A DNA stretch of 28,190 bases, taken from positions 1 to 28,190 of the IMG/VR virus record IMGVR_UViG_3300034073_002251; one strand, given 5' to 3'. This stretch comes from a virus. The notes under the pieces are model-generated. The model saw nothing but the letters and a program-made list of their open reading frames with translations, made no database searches and was not told the DNA's origin. This document shows, piece after piece, positions 22,292 through 28,190 of this stretch (position 1 is its first letter; each line of letters begins with the position of its first letter). The translations under genes and the position numbers were made by a program.

Positions 22292-22812
22292 TAGAGGTGT
22301 CCTCGACTGGCAGTGACAATCTGATCGCCGTTGTAGTTCCCAACGACCGCATAGCTTTTGATTGGCACGTCGGCCATTACATAGAAGATCATCTGGCCGA
22401 TCTTCATGCCAGGCCAAATTGGCACCGCATGAAGCTGTCTGCTGTTGTGCAGTTCAAGCGTCATCACTGAACCGTTGAATCCAGGGTCCGCAAACCCTGC
22501 AAGAAGATGCTCAATCCCTTCCCTGGCCCTGCTGGACTTCAGGACGAACTGTGCCGCTAGATCGACTGGGATATTGAAGACCTCAAGGGTCTGGGCTAGC
22601 ACAAACTCACCGGGGCGCATCATGTACGGGTGCTCTTGGCTGTGGTGCTCGAGCGGATACGGGACCAGCTGCGGTGATTGGGCAGACTCAATCAAGAGCG
22701 TGCTGCCAAGCCTGACGTCAAGGCTTGCTGGGTTGACCAGTGCTGGATCAAACGGTGTGACCATGCCGCCATCACAGCGAGCCTTGATCTGAAAATCAGC
22801 AAGAATGCCCAT
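22291..22812 (-). CDS. dcd: dCTP deaminase
   Basis: This 173-aa protein has the dCTP deaminase/dUTPase fold motifs in order: PASLDVRLGSTLLI (about 28-41), FVLAQTLEVF (70-79), KSSRAREGI (92-100), FADPGFNG (107-114), and LELHNS (119-124), with Glu120 in the position of the water-activating glutamate. It would turn dCTP into dUTP, the precursor of dTTP, to feed phage DNA synthesis. Length is slightly shorter than the bacterial enzyme (about 190 aa). It lies between the regulator and the sigma factor in the early operon. A bifunctional dCTP deaminase/dUTPase is not excluded. Confidence 0.87.
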   Translation of the reverse strand: MGILADFQIKARCDGGMVTPFDPALVNPASLDVRLGSTLLIESAQSPQLVPYPLEHHSQEHPYMMRPGEFVLAQTLEVFNIPVDLAAQFVLKSSRAREGIEHLLAGFADPGFNGSVMTLELHNSRQLHAVPIWPGMKIGQMIFYVMADVPIKSYAVVGNYNGDQIVTASRGHL

Positions 22813-22859
22813 TGGCTTGTTTGGTGTTGAATAACGGAGAATTGATCGGGTGGTCTTGT

Positions 22860-23462
22860 TTAAGCAGTCTTCCAGTGGTAACCAGCAGCGGTCTCATTTG
22901 TATTGAGCACTGCTCTTAGCCGTTGTGGGGTCACATAAACTGACTTTGCCGCTCGATAGATTGACGAATACCGCCGCCCGCGCTCAATGCAGATCACAGG
23001 TTTGCGGGCCCATGGTTTCGGCAGTTCCATGGCTACGATTCGCGCTGCGGTCTTCTCGTTGTTAAAGAGCATGACCAGCGTTGATTCAGACTGCCCACCA
23101 AATAGGTAAGGCCGTTCTTCGGCCAATCGCCGCAAGCTATCCCTGGTAAAGAAGTGGACGTTATGTGGACCGTGGGGATAGTCGCGGGTTTTCAACCAGC
23201 CATTGGCAATCCACCGTTGGACGGTTGAATGCGAAACCCTCATGAGCTGGGCCACAAAACCAGTCGTGACCCATTCACCAGTGGATCGCCGCTGAAGGCC
23301 AAGGCCATCGCACTTTCGCTTTAGGGCAGTCTCTGACCGCTCGATGAAGCCCCGACCTTTGGCCTGACTGTTGTAAGCAGGCGTGACCATTGGCCAGGGC
23401 ATATCACCACAGAGCGACATCAGAATTTCAAGTTCTGCGTCAGACCAGTGGCGATGTCCCAT
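22860..23462 (-). CDS. DNA-binding protein: Myb-like, MerR-type HTH and NUMOD1 domains
   Basis: This 200-aa protein seems to contain three DNA-binding modules. Residues 5-56 (HWSDAELEILMSLCGDMPWP with ETALKRKCDGLGL) resemble a SANT/Myb or GcrA-like helical domain. Residues about 64-116 (VTTGFVAQLMRVSHSTVQRW onto FTRDSLRRLAEE) are a MerR-type winged helix-turn-helix. Residues about 154-198 (PVICIERGRRYSSIYRAAKS ... GYHWK) match the intron-encoded nuclease repeat (IENR1/NUMOD1) domain. No nuclease catalytic motif is present, so it is more likely a transcription regulator than an endonuclease. It lies one base after the previous gene. Confidence 0.72.
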   Translation of the reverse strand: MGHRHWSDAELEILMSLCGDMPWPMVTPAYNSQAKGRGFIERSETALKRKCDGLGLQRRSTGEWVTTGFVAQLMRVSHSTVQRWIANGWLKTRDYPHGPHNVHFFTRDSLRRLAEERPYLFGGQSESTLVMLFNNEKTAARIVAMELPKPWARKPVICIERGRRYSSIYRAAKSVYVTPQRLRAVLNTNETAAGYHWKTA

Positions 23463-23463
23463 C

Positions 23464-23787
23464 TCAGAATGCAGGCTCTTCGGATGAGAGGGTCACAGCT
23501 TGTGGGTTGATGGTGCCAAAGCTGCCGCGCTGGCCATCACGACCTTTGCCGTTGATGTAGACGCCAGTAACCTCAACCTCGCTCTTGGTTGCATAATCCC
23601 AGATCTTGCCCGTCTTATGACGGGAAGGATCATCAGCCAAGTTCATCAGGTACTGGGCAAAGGCATACGCTGATTCCAGTGGGATGAATAGCGACAGGTT
23701 AATGGGGTTTTTGCCCGACTGGTCATACCTGTTCTCTCCAGTGCTCCACTTCACTGGCTTGGGCAATGCAGGAGTAAAATCGCTCAT
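23464..23787 (-). CDS. Early operon protein of unknown function
   Basis: This 107-aa protein begins MSDFTPALPKPVKWSTGENR and continues with a beta-rich region: NPINLSLFIPLESAYAFAQY, SEVEVTGVYINGKGRDG and GTINPQAVTLSSEE. The mixed strands with an acidic C-terminus would be compatible with a single-stranded DNA-binding role next to ERF, but no OB-fold hallmark is certain. It is acidic at the end, like the SSB C-terminal tail, though lacking the final Phe motif of bacterial SSB (it ends EEPAF, which is suggestive). It overlaps the previous gene by four bases (ATGA). Confidence 0.7.
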   Translation of the reverse strand: MSDFTPALPKPVKWSTGENRYDQSGKNPINLSLFIPLESAYAFAQYLMNLADDPSRHKTGKIWDYATKSEVEVTGVYINGKGRDGQRGSFGTINPQAVTLSSEEPAF

Positions 23788-24008
23788 GGGATTGGGGGGA
23801 GTTGATAGTGTTGACGAATGATGCGGTGGGCCATTCCGCTAACGGTCAGGCCATTAGTTGAGGCATCTGCTACAAGCAGTTCATGGGCATCAGGCCAGAG
23901 GTAAACGCCAACGCGATGGCCGCTGTCAGTGCCAAAAAGTGCTTGCCGCATCTGGTGTGCTTCGCTGCTGCGACCAAGACGCTTGCGTTCGTTAGCCCTA
24001 GTGCTCAT
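23784..24008 (-). CDS. Ribbon-helix-helix-like small protein
   Basis: The 74-aa protein starts at ATG 24008, overlapping the previous gene stop; seven extra residues upstream are rejected. It begins MSTRANERKRLGRSSEAHQM and has RVGVYLWPDAHELLVADAST, then NGLTVSGMAHRIIRQHYQL: a strand followed by two helices, as in Arc/MetJ-type DNA-binding proteins. It could autoregulate the early operon. The pattern is suggestive, not decisive. Confidence 0.6.
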   Translation of the reverse strand: MSTRANERKRLGRSSEAHQMRQALFGTDSGHRVGVYLWPDAHELLVADASTNGLTVSGMAHRIIRQHYQLPPIP

Positions 24009-24262
24009 GAGCAGCCCGAGACCTCCCAAGCATCCAAGCGATCAGGTGCGCTTGGGTTGATGTTGAAGATGACGCTGGCCACTTGCACATCGGAAACCTT
24101 GTAGAACTCCCGTGTGGCCCGCAGCTGCTCAAGCACAGTCTCCATAAGCGTGTAGCGGAACGCTTGCCGTGGGTCGGCTGTCCAGGTCAGTTTCCCGTTC
24201 AGTGCTCCTGATAGGTACTGCCCCGTCTCCGTGTGCTGCACTAGGAAACGTTCCCGTTGCAA
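24005..24262 (-). CDS. Early operon protein, start uncertain (possible frameshift product)
   Basis: The real-looking part of this frame runs from about 24262 to TGA 24005-24007: RERFLVQHTETGQYLSGALN, then TADPRQAFRYTLMETVLEQL and DVQVASVIFNINPSAPDRLD. Its N-terminal neighbours in the same frame are Ser/Thr-rich shadow sequence, so I place the start at the TTG at 24262; GTG at about 24241 is an alternative. It overlaps the preceding gene (24129-24455) by up to 134 bases in a different frame, which is unusual. A +1 frameshift or a sequencing indel joining the two frames would remove the overlap. Function is unknown. Confidence 0.5.
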   Translation of the reverse strand: MQRERFLVQHTETGQYLSGALNGKLTWTADPRQAFRYTLMETVLEQLRATREFYKVSDVQVASVIFNINPSAPDRLDAWEVSGCS

Positions 24263-24455
24263 GCATGGTGCGGAGTTCAGCGGCAATCCGCTCGAGGACT
24301 GCTCGCCGGACGCAGTGTGTCCCATAGGCCGTGATGCGTGATTCAAAGGCTGCCGCAGCGAAGACTTTGTGCTCGTCCTGCTCGAGCTGACGGCTGGCCT
24401 TGTCGATGTGGTGGATCGCATAGACGATGTGCTCATGAGTCGATGCCTGTGACAT
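24129..24455 (-). CDS. Small helical protein after ERF, 3' end doubtful
   Basis: The ATG at 24455 opens a frame whose first ~65 residues look real and helical: MSQASTHEHIVYAIHHIDKA, LEQDEHKVFAAAAFESRITA, VRRAVLERIAAELRTMLATG. The rest (from about 24260 down to the stop at 24129) resembles non-coding shadow and overlaps a better frame. The start overlaps the end of ERF by 23 bases. It may be the N-terminal half of a longer protein that continues in the frame of 24005-24262. Confidence 0.5.
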   Translation of the reverse strand: MSQASTHEHIVYAIHHIDKASRQLEQDEHKVFAAAAFESRITAYGTHCVRRAVLERIAAELRTMLATGTFPSAAHGDGAVPIRSTERETDLDSRPTASVPLHAYGDCA

Positions 24456-25155
24456 TGGAGATGGTCTGCGAGAGGAAGTCGATGTGCTCTTGCGTCTTGA
24501 TGTGGTCTGCGATGCCGACACCTGCAGGCAGGCCGTATTGCAGACGGAACGCATCGACCAGTTGGGAACGCTGGTCAGGATCAAGAGCAAGGATGGCCTT
24601 CTTGATGGCATTCAGCGCATCAGGGGAGGCAGCAGGGACTGCTGGGACCGCTGGGGCAGGGGAAGAAGTCTGCGGCTTGCTTGCGGGTGCAGGCTTAGCG
24701 GCAGCGCGAGCAGGCTTGCTAGTGCTAGCAGCTTTGGGCTGATCAAAAGCATCCCCGTCATCATCTGGAATGCCAGCAGCCAGTCCAAGCATCGCCAGCA
24801 CCGCATAGCGTCGCTGATAGGTCACGGCGCCGCCCCAATCGTGCAAAGCGTTGCCACGACTGGAGCTTGGTGTCAGCAAGGGCAGCTCAGAGCGTTCTTC
24901 CTCGCCGGACGTGTGCTTGAGGCTAGTGACCAGCATCGTGCCAAGACCGTCCTCAGAAGGCCAAGGCCGAAAGGTCTGGGACAGGCGAATGCCGCACTCG
25001 GCCAGCTTGGGGAGGATCTCACCGAGAACCGTGGCTAGGTCGGCATAAGTGCCGTACTGAGCTTTTGAGGTTTCGTGGATGGTGCCGACTTTCTTGTGAA
25101 AATCGACCAAGGCGGCAGTGAGGGGACTACCAGTGGATGGAGAGGGGTTAGGCAT
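24433..25155 (-). CDS. ERF family single-strand annealing protein
   Basis: This 240-aa protein has the ERF core: LVDFHKKVGTIHETSKAQYG then YADLATVLGEILPKLAECGI in the N-terminal helical part, and the signature GGAVTYQRRYAVLAMLGLAA followed by IPDDDGDA (about residues 107-136). A long Ala/Pro/Ser linker (KPARAAAKPAPASKPQTSSP) follows, then a helical C-terminal domain (LNAIKKAILALDPDQRSQLV). ERF proteins anneal complementary single strands and circularise phage genomes. It opens the early operon just after the candidate promoter/operator. No clear Shine-Dalgarno sequence precedes the ATG. Confidence 0.87.
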   Translation of the reverse strand: MPNPSPSTGSPLTAALVDFHKKVGTIHETSKAQYGTYADLATVLGEILPKLAECGIRLSQTFRPWPSEDGLGTMLVTSLKHTSGEEERSELPLLTPSSSRGNALHDWGGAVTYQRRYAVLAMLGLAAGIPDDDGDAFDQPKAASTSKPARAAAKPAPASKPQTSSPAPAVPAVPAASPDALNAIKKAILALDPDQRSQLVDAFRLQYGLPAGVGIADHIKTQEHIDFLSQTISNVTGIDS

Positions 25156-25178
25156 GGGCTAGGCCCGTGGACCCCTCA

Positions 25179-25208
25179 ACACTACCCCTAGTAGTGACTA
25201 GTGGTCAA
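25179..25208 (-). promoter_or_regulatory. Candidate early promoter with overlapping operator dyads
   Basis: On the - strand, TTGACC (25208-25203) and TAGTGT (25184-25179) form a sigma-70-like promoter with an 18-bp spacer, reading towards ERF. Two dyads overlap it: CACTAC/GTAGTG (25180-25185 and 25191-25196) and CTAGT/ACTAG (25188-25192 and 25197-25201). Such overlap is typical of a repressor-controlled phage early promoter; the XRE-type regulator is encoded next door. Confidence 0.5.
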
Positions 25209-25219
25209 GGGATTGGCGG

Positions 25220-25930
25220 CTAGCGCGGGCAAAGCTCTCGAAACTCAGCGCACAGCTCGTCCGAGTCGCACCATTCCTGCATCGCTTCAATCGCTGGATT
25301 CCGCCCACGGTCATTGGTCATCTCAGCCAGCTCCGCAGGCTTCCAGACCTTGTGGCCGCCAAGCACCAGCTTGAAGGCTGCCACCTGTTCCCTCGTCATA
25401 CCCGTGCAGTGCTGCTGCAGGTCACGCCAGGCCTCCTGTCTGTCCATCAGGCAGTCCTGCGCATGGCGTAGGAACATTTCTCGCTGCTGGTTGCTCAGGC
25501 GTTCTGCTGCTTCCTCGCTGATCGCCCATTCCCGTTCCTTCAGCGCCCAGTCAGGGGCATCCTCCAGCCCGCAGAAGTGGGCGAAGAAGTCCACGGCGGT
25601 CCATGGCTGGCCATCCGGTCTACAGATCGGCTCCTGAGCCTTGATCTGATCGATCAGCCGGCGGTCAGCAATCGTCCCAAATTCCCTGCGGTGCAGGCGG
25701 TCGTTAGCGAGGCCAAGCTGAATGAAGGTCAGCGGCAGCGGCTGCGGGGTCTGGCCACGCTCGATTTTGTTCCAAACCGCATCAGTGACCGAGCTGAAGC
25801 CTGCTGATTTGCCCCATCGGCTCAGCGTGTCCTGCTTCCACCCGGCCCGTAATCGCCAGAGCTTGAGCGTTCGACCAAAGGTCACCCTGGCCTCTTGGCC
25901 GGGGAATAGCTCTCTGTCGGTTTCGGCCAT
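25220..25930 (-). CDS. XRE-type transcription regulator (candidate phage repressor)
   Basis: This 236-aa protein has an N-terminal helix-turn-helix: TFGRTLKLWRLRAGWKQDTL then VTDAVWNKIERGQTPQP (about residues 17-64), the classic XRE layout. The rest is helical and contains WTAVDFFAHFCGLEDAPDWA and EEAAERLSNQQREMF, with no LexA-like Ser/Lys protease motif, so inactivation by RecA-linked self-cleavage is not suggested. A good AAGGA ribosome binding site lies 8 bases before the ATG. It sits between the integrase and the early operon, the normal place for a lysogeny regulator. Whether it represses or activates is unknown. Confidence 0.72.
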   Translation of the reverse strand: MAETDRELFPGQEARVTFGRTLKLWRLRAGWKQDTLSRWGKSAGFSSVTDAVWNKIERGQTPQPLPLTFIQLGLANDRLHRREFGTIADRRLIDQIKAQEPICRPDGQPWTAVDFFAHFCGLEDAPDWALKEREWAISEEAAERLSNQQREMFLRHAQDCLMDRQEAWRDLQQHCTGMTREQVAAFKLVLGGHKVWKPAELAEMTNDRGRNPAIEAMQEWCDSDELCAEFRELCPR

Positions 25931-26005
25931 GGCGGGTGTCCTTATGCGAAACCTGCATCGGCAGGCCCTTTCAGTATCGGCTGCAACAGCAGCACACAGC
26001 CATAA

Positions 26006-27679
26006 CTAGCGGCTTTCTGCAGCTTGCCGGGATTCGGGCGCTGGCGCAATACCCCCCTCTGTCACCTCTTGTACGAGTTGGCCTGCTTCCGCTAGCCTCC
26101 CCCCGGCCCACAGGACACGGCGGTCCAACGGGCGCATGGTCTGCCATTCCAGTGGCCCACCGGGCAACCCCAGCCCCATTCGGCGCTCTTCGCCATCAAT
26201 CACGATCCGTAGCCCCAGCTCCCGCAGGCACCGATTGACAGCCCTGCGCTGCTCGCTGCTGTCTTCCCCTAACGCAAACGCTTGACGGAACGCTGCTAGC
26301 GGCTGAGCGGCTGCTTCAGATTTGCTGCTGTCTTGCTGCACCGCCAGCTGGGCCTCGAGCCCCATCAGTTCCTGTTCAAGTGTGTTGGCCTCCTTCTGCC
26401 GAAGGCTGAGCTGCTCAGACAGCACCTCGACCGCCAGGCCCTGCTCCGCTGCCTTGACCAGGGCCCGCTCGAGGTTTTGACGTTTGGTCTTGATGGCAGC
26501 CAACTCAGCTTTGAGGTGCTCGGCACGCTGCTGCAGGCCTGATGCCCCATCGCTGGCCTGTGCGGCCTCGACCATCGCCAGCAGGGCCTCTGGTTCCAGC
26601 CTGCGCAACAGATGGGCAGTGGCATCAAGCAACGGCACGTTGGCCCTGCGACAACCGTCGTTATGGCTTGCCCGGTGACGGCAGTACAGATAGCGGTATT
26701 CGCTTGAGCCGGAGCTGACGATGCCGACCCGTGTGCCGCAAATGCAATGCGTCAACCCCTGACCAACAAAACGCATCGTGCCGTTGGGCCCTGCCTGCTC
26801 AGCGGTCCTGCCCCGCTGGCGCATGATCTCCCGCACGGCCATGACCTTGGCCTTGTCCACGACCACCGGCAGCACGTCTTCATACAGCTGCTCCTGAGCA
26901 TCCTTGCCGTGATGACGCCTGCTGTTTAGGCGTAGCCCGCCATAGACCGCATCGGTGTTCATGGCCAGGTTGCGGACAGAGCCATTCGTCCAGCGGTTGC
27001 CTGAAGGGGTCAGGAGGCCTTTGGCATTGAGATCCCTGGCCGTGGCCGATGCCCCTTGGTAGCGGAGCATCTCAAAGCACAGCTTGATCGTCTTGACCTT
27101 GGCCTGATCGACCACATACCCCTGCTCGTCCCATTCGCACCAGGCAGGGCAGAAATGGCGGGGCCGTGGGTTGACGTTGGCCTCGAGCTTGGCGCGGTGA
27201 GCCTGCCAGCTGCCTTGCATCCGCATGGCCAAGCGAGCGGAGTATTCGTAGGCCGCCTGAATCTTGACCACCAGCACGATGAGTTTGCTTGGGTCGGAGC
27301 GAAGGGTGGCCCTGCTGTATTCGCTGCCGTCTTCCAAGGTCACGATGCGGACGCCGCTACCGACTAGGCCGCTGAGGATGGTTTCAATGGCATCCAAGGG
27401 CTCCTGTCTGCTCAAGCGGTCAATGGCCTCGACCAGCAGCAGCGGTGTGGTGCCGAGTTGGCCAGCTTGTGCCAGCTGCAGGAACCTGCCTAAGGCCCCC
27501 TTGCTGAGGTGGTCACCCTTGGAGGCTGAGCGGCCCGCATCACAGAGGTGCAGGGTGGTATCCAGCTGCAGGCCATGGCGTGCTGCCCATTCCTGCGCTG
27601 CCCCGCTCTGACGCCCCAGACCGCTGCCTGTGACCTGCTGCTTGGAGCTGACGCGCTCGTAGCTGAAGACCCGTTCCAT
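26006..27679 (-). CDS. Large serine recombinase (phage integrase)
   Basis: This 557-aa protein has an N-terminal resolvase catalytic domain: YERVSSKQQ with nucleophile Ser11 and Arg9, and a conserved EAIDRLSRQEP (about 84-94). A recombinase domain follows (about 190-290, with GASATARDLNAKGLLTPSGN and WTNGSVRNLAMN), then a zinc-ribbon (CIC at 312-314, Cys333, Cys343 in NDGC). A long coiled coil covers about 380-455 (ELAAIKTKRQNLERALVKAA), and a C-terminal tail is rich in Glu/Ala. Size and order match large serine integrases that insert phages at attB. It is on the - strand; its start lies 16 bases from a candidate attP palindrome. Confidence 0.93.
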   Translation of the reverse strand: MERVFSYERVSSKQQVTGSGLGRQSGAAQEWAARHGLQLDTTLHLCDAGRSASKGDHLSKGALGRFLQLAQAGQLGTTPLLLVEAIDRLSRQEPLDAIETILSGLVGSGVRIVTLEDGSEYSRATLRSDPSKLIVLVVKIQAAYEYSARLAMRMQGSWQAHRAKLEANVNPRPRHFCPAWCEWDEQGYVVDQAKVKTIKLCFEMLRYQGASATARDLNAKGLLTPSGNRWTNGSVRNLAMNTDAVYGGLRLNSRRHHGKDAQEQLYEDVLPVVVDKAKVMAVREIMRQRGRTAEQAGPNGTMRFVGQGLTHCICGTRVGIVSSGSSEYRYLYCRHRASHNDGCRRANVPLLDATAHLLRRLEPEALLAMVEAAQASDGASGLQQRAEHLKAELAAIKTKRQNLERALVKAAEQGLAVEVLSEQLSLRQKEANTLEQELMGLEAQLAVQQDSSKSEAAAQPLAAFRQAFALGEDSSEQRRAVNRCLRELGLRIVIDGEERRMGLGLPGGPLEWQTMRPLDRRVLWAGGRLAEAGQLVQEVTEGGIAPAPESRQAAESR

Positions 27680-27694
27680 GCCTCACAGCATAGG

Positions 27695-27742
27695 TGCGTG
27701 CATCTACGTCCTAGTCCCTGGACTGGGTTGCAGACTCGCGCA
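27695..27742. other. Candidate attP site of the serine integrase
   Basis: Around a central CT (27718-27719), the left 23 bases and the reverse complement of the right 23 bases match at 16 of 23 positions by my count. Inner arms are AGTCC (27713-27717) and GGACT (27720-27724); outer arms TGCG (27695-27698) and CGCA (27739-27742). Length (48 bp), a non-palindromic 2-bp centre and adjacency to the integrase gene are the known properties of serine-integrase attP sites. Confidence 0.6.
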
Positions 27743-27841
27743 GTCATGGTGTATGTTGATGGAGCAGGGGCAAGGGCCCCTTGGCACCTAGAAAATTGAA
27801 GAACTAGCGGGCAGTCAGCCCGATCCCGGTTGTGGCCTTCA

Positions 27842-27869
27842 CCCAGGCACCCGATGAGTCCCGCCTGGG
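27842..27869 (+). other. Leader hairpin A
   Basis: CCCAGGC (27842-27848) pairs perfectly with GCCTGGG (27863-27869) around a 14-nt loop. It ends 26 bases before the start of the small gene at 27896, and its 3' arm runs into CTGGGGGCT, repeated in the next leader. It could be an RNA leader controlling expression. No known riboswitch consensus is recognised. Confidence 0.4.
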
Positions 27870-27895
27870 GGCTCAACCACACACCGGAGATCACC

Positions 27896-28075
27896 ATGGC
27901 TGACGAGACCCGCGCCCTCCTCGCTGAAGCGGAGGCTTCCCGGCAAGAGACCGAACAGATCCTTGCTGAACTGGATGCCGCGCTGAAAGCGTACGGACGC
28001 TCAATCGAGCAAGGGCTGGCCTTGGCCGCAGAGATGCGCGACCTAGCCGCCCAGCTTGAGGAGTGGTTCTGCTGA
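27896..28075 (+). CDS. Small coiled-coil protein
   Basis: The 59-aa protein starts at ATG 27896 with a good GGAG ribosome binding site (27886-27889) 6 bases upstream; an in-frame start at 27830 would run through the leader hairpin and is rejected. The product (MADETRALLAEAEASRQETE, ILAELDAALKAYGRSIEQGL) is one long acidic heptad coiled coil ending LEEWFC. It is the first rightward gene beyond the integrase and probably early expressed. Function is unknown. Confidence 0.7.
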   Translation: MADETRALLAEAEASRQETEQILAELDAALKAYGRSIEQGLALAAEMRDLAAQLEEWFC

Positions 28076-28080
28076 GGGAT

Positions 28081-28096
28081 GCCCCCAACTGGGGGC
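28081..28096 (+). terminator. Terminator-like hairpin B after the small gene
   Basis: GCCCCC (28081-28086) pairs with GGGGGC (28091-28096) with an AACT tetraloop, five bases after the stop at 28075, then TGAGTATTTC, a weak T-rich tail. It may end the transcript or be part of the leader of the next gene (28174). Confidence 0.42.
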
Positions 28097-28173
28097 TGAG
28101 TATTTCACCGGCACATGCCCGGCACGGCCTGGAAGCGATGGCCTGCAGGGCACACCATTACCGGAGAACACCA

Positions 28174-28190
28174 ATGTCCACTAGCACCAT
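28174..28190 (+). CDS. Start of a further small gene (partial)
   Basis: An ATG at 28174 follows ACCGGAGAACACCA, with GGAGA at 28163-28167. This context is nearly identical to that of the gene at 27896. Only the first codons (MSTST) are inside the window, so nothing can be said about the product. Confidence 0.5.

Noticed and set aside
24263-24436. N-terminal part of the frame opening at ATG 24436
   Set aside because: Ser/Thr/Arg-rich sequence typical of a shadow of the helical frame beginning at 24455.
25952-25965. Hairpin CCTGC/GCAGG between the regulator and the integrase
   Set aside because: Five pairs only and a short C/T tail; not enough for a terminator call.
27849-27875. Hammerhead-ribozyme-like CCGATGAGTCC
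   Set aside because: The core has C where U is needed in CUGAUGA and there is no GAAA box after the stem.
27830-27895. N-terminal extension of the small coiled-coil gene
   Set aside because: The 22 extra residues are Pro/Trp/His-rich and would be encoded by the leader hairpin; the ATG at 27896 has a good ribosome binding site.
27800-27900. Glutamine (glnA or downstream-peptide) riboswitch, suggested by a hairpin leader before a short ORF in a likely cyanobacterial phage
   Set aside because: The conserved GGAAGUAGG element is absent.
1-28190. CRISPR arrays, tRNAs, insertion sequences and toxin-antitoxin pairs
   Set aside because: No regularly spaced repeats, tRNA-like folds, transposases or recognisable toxin-antitoxin pair were seen on either strand by eye.

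Overview
The window is about 28 kb of a temperate, tailed (siphovirus-type) bacteriophage genome or prophage. The host is most likely a picocyanobacterium of the Synechococcus/Cyanobium group. That host call is inference: it rests on the high G+C with lower-G+C patches, an RpoD-like sigma factor of cyanobacterial group 1/2 style, and an endolysin layout I associate with cyanobacterial phages. No host gene is visible. Terminase, portal and protease genes should lie to the left of base 1.

Bases 96-20951 are a late structural and lysis block, almost all on the + strand, with many ATGA, GTGA and TAATG stop/start overlaps that indicate translational coupling. The order is: major capsid protein; small head proteins; a lectin-like fibre; a metzincin-type zinc protease; a small membrane protein; a terminator/promoter pair (5059-5119); a Mu gpF-like minor head protein; a head-tail adaptor; a small sigma-70-like factor; the tail tube; two connector genes on the opposite strand (7785-8592); the tape measure; distal tail and hub proteins; a discoidin-tipped fibre; two related small tail proteins; a second large low-G+C adhesin-like protein; tail-assembly chaperones G and G-T joined by a lambda-type -1 frameshift site (GGGAAAG, 17529-17535); a probable tail terminator; four small membrane proteins; a bifunctional lysozyme plus C39-like peptidase; and a last small membrane protein.

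Bases 20948-21424 are the junction where late and early blocks converge, with two small uncertain genes. Bases 21362-27679 are on the - strand. Read in their own direction they give a large serine integrase, an XRE-type regulator, a promoter/operator-like intergenic region with overlapping dyads, then an early operon: ERF single-strand annealing protein, two overlapping small ORFs (possible frameshift), a ribbon-helix-helix-like protein, an unknown 107-aa protein, a multi-domain DNA-binding protein with an intron-nuclease repeat domain, dCTP deaminase, and a full-length sigma-70 factor. The phage therefore appears to carry two sigma factors, one early and one embedded in the late operon.

Just upstream of the integrase start is a 48-bp imperfect palindrome with a central CT dinucleotide (27695-27742), a strong attP candidate. 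The last ~300 bases hold a small helical protein gene and the start of another, each preceded by a similar hairpin-plus-RBS leader.

No tRNA, rRNA, insertion sequence or CRISPR array was found. All family assignments are from reading motifs by eye; no database search was run.
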